From an uncultured Clostridia bacterium (GTDB lineage Bacteria > Bacillota > Clostridia > Christensenellales > CAG-917), in the NCBI GenBank assembly GCA_947625145.1, contig CANQNC010000009.1:1-51404 (forward strand): a DNA stretch of 51,404 nucleotides, given 5' to 3'. The translations under genes were made by a program, and so were the position numbers. Shown here piece by piece: positions 50,040 to 51,404 of the stretch. Under the pieces are notes generated by a model. The model was not told the origin of the DNA, searched no databases, and saw only the letters and a program-made list of their open reading frames with translations. Positions within the stretch are counted from its first letter, which is position 1. Each line of letters begins with the position of its first letter.

Positions 50040-51404
50040 TTGGTTTTATGCCGTGCTTGCGGCGCTGGACGCATTTTTTATGACGCGTCCCTATCTTTAC
50101 GCCATTCAGCAGGACAACTATCGCGTGGGCGAGATATTCAAAAGCAAGAGGCTTGCCGTCATGTATCTGATAGACATCGCGGCGCAAGCGCTGTTTATCG
50201 GGGTGTGGGCGCTGTTCTACTTCCTGCAAACCCGCGCGTTTTGGGGATTTGTGACCGTCATGTTTTTCTTCATAGCCGAGTTTGCCATGTACTTTATGGA
50301 GGATCTGCCGTCCAAAAAGAAGCCGCTGAAATACACAAAGCGCGCGGTCAGATGCCTGATTTTTGTCACGCTCTTTTCCGCGACCGCGGTCATGTGCCTG
50401 TTTGCCACGGCGACCGCTCGGCTTGAAACGCTGTATTTGCGATATATCGTCTTGTTGTTGTTTCCTCTGATGTATCCGCCGCTTTTTATGCTTGCGACGG
50501 GGACGATAAACGTTTTCGAAAGGCTGAACAACGCCCGCTATAAGCGCCGCGCCAAAAAGAGGCTTTTGGCAAATGCGGAGCTTGTGCGCGTCGCCGTCAC
50601 GGGAAGCTACGGCAAGACTTCGGTCAAAAACTTCCTCACCGCAATGTTGCAGAGCGTCTACAACGTGCTTCCGACTCCCGCAAGCTACAACACGCCCATG
50701 GGGATATCCAAAACCGTGGACGGATTGGACGCCACCTACGACGTGTTTGTCGCGGAATTCGGCGCAAGACGAGTCGGGGACGTGAAAGAGCTTATGTCAA
50801 TGTGCAAGCCAGAGTACGCCATTCTTACGGGGATAAACTCGCAACATCTCGAAACTTTCCGCACGCAGGAGAATATCCTGCGGGAAAAGTGCCGCGTTTT
50901 GGAGCTTCCGCGGGATGGCATTGCGGTTGTAAACAGCAATCTGAGGGGAAGGATAGAGGGCAGGATACCCAAAAAAGATCCCCCTCGGATAATCTACGCG
51001 GGCTTAGACGAGGACGCGGAGTACGCCGCGAAAGATCTGAGAATGACGGAAAACGGCTGCGAGTTCACGCTTGTCCTTCCCGAAGGGGAATATGTCGCGT
51101 ATACGTCCCTGTTCGGCAGGCAAAACGTGGAGGATATCGTGCTTGCGGCGGCGATCGCGCACGAGCTTGGGGTGGGTATCCCCGTCCTGTTGGAGGCAAT
51201 AGAGGAATTACAGCCCGTTCCGCATCGCATGCAACTGATAAGCGGCAACGGCATATGCGTCATTGACGACAGCTTCAACTCAAATCCGGACGGCGCGGCG
51301 TGCGCTCTGGACGCGCTTTCTATGCTTGACAGACGGAAAGTCGTGCTGACCCCCGGCATGGTGGAACTGGGCGCAAAAGAGGAAGAGGAAAATTTCAAAT
51401 TGGG
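50020..51404 (+). CDS. Membrane-domain MurF-like Mur ligase (3' end outside window)
   Basis: 461 complete codons, open at the window edge. The N-terminal ~170 residues hold four or five hydrophobic helices with MTRPYLYAIQQDNYRVGEIF at their start. The Mur ligase part follows: ATP loop VTGSYGKTSVK, NTPMGISKTVDGL, the Glu of VAEFGARRVGDV, NSQHLETF, HRMQL and DDSFNSNP, then TPGMVELG. This is the MurF family (UDP-MurNAc-tripeptide:D-Ala-D-Ala ligase), in the membrane-tethered form found in some Clostridia. Whether it is the main MurF or a paralogue acting on another substrate cannot be told. AGGAG lies ten bases before the ATG. Overlaps the hydrolase gene by 20 bases. Confidence 0.88.
   Translation, partial: MTLLRGDWFYAVLAALDAFFMTRPYLYAIQQDNYRVGEIFKSKRLAVMYLIDIAAQALFIGVWALFYFLQTRAFWGFVTVMFFFIAEFAMYFMEDLPSKKKPLKYTKRAVRCLIFVTLFSATAVMCLFATATARLETLYLRYIVLLLFPLMYPPLFMLATGTINVFERLNNARYKRRAKKRLLANAELVRVAVTGSYGKTSVKNFLTAMLQSVYNVLPTPASYNTPMGISKTVDGLDATYDVFVAEFGARRVGDVKELMSMCKPEYAILTGINSQHLETFRTQENILREKCRVLELPRDGIAVVNSNLRGRIEGRIPKKDPPRIIYAGLDEDAEYAAKDLRMTENGCEFTLVLPEGEYVAYTSLFGRQNVEDIVLAAAIAHELGVGIPVLLEAIEELQPVPHRMQLISGNGICVIDDSFNSNPDGAACALDALSMLDRRKVVLTPGMVELGAKEEEENFKL

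Overview
The window looks like a chromosomal segment of a spore-forming, uncultured Clostridia-type Firmicute with moderately GC-rich coding DNA. The signs are the order hrcA-grpE-dnaK-dnaJ-prmA-rsmE-mtaB-HIT-(two inserted genes)-rpsU behind a CIRCE operator, a germination protease (gpr) with a sigma-G-like promoter, an FMN riboswitch of the Firmicutes type, and Shine-Dalgarno sites plus TTGACA/TATAAT promoters. No rRNA, CRISPR array, insertion sequence or replication origin was seen. One tRNA, Val(CAC), is present.

Layout. 1-841 is gene-poor, with a direct repeat, a consensus promoter and a structured leader. 842-7783 is a four-gene block: two SipW/archaeal-type signal peptidases flank a membrane-anchored McrB-like AAA+ ATPase and a large companion protein with repeats at its C-terminus. 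Between the ATPase and the companion lie four tandem ~142-bp units (3485-4008). Two of them carry an intact 36-codon ORF ending in a CxxC motif, preceded by a promoter-like box. 8164-16381 is the heat-shock and RNA-modification operon. 16585-22805 mixes small enzymes and membrane proteins: cupin, rpsU/tRNA, flavin reductase-like, CMD-like and aquaporin. 22887-29409 holds an MFS transporter, guaB-folD, an aminotransferase and a LOG-like protein. 29596-36603 holds a large surface propeller-like protein, a phage-derived toxin (Ntox50-like) with a small putative immunity gene, an RNA polymerase alpha-CTD/WG-repeat fusion and a membrane subtilase. 36800-46404 is mostly housekeeping (rpsT, gpr, murI, an EF-G paralogue, nadD-yqeK, rsfS), with an SDR, a Mrr-like membrane protein, a Bro-N/Fic protein and an unknown. 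46502-51404 is one FMN-riboswitch-led operon: a RibU-TsaE fusion, tsaB, rimI, an alpha/beta hydrolase and a membrane MurF-like ligase that runs off the window.

The most unusual points are the tandem minigene/hairpin array beside the SipW-AAA block, the riboflavin-transporter/t6A-ATPase fusion under an FMN switch, the alpha-CTD/WG fusion, and a recurrent arrangement in which a good -10 box ends only 5-8 bases before an ATG that lacks a Shine-Dalgarno site. The last suggests leaderless transcripts (the surface protein, gpr, nadD-yqeK, the alpha-CTD/WG gene and the minigenes). Several membrane proteins also carry long acidic Glu/Pro/Ala-rich tails.

All functional calls rest on motif recognition by eye. 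No database search or folding program was run.
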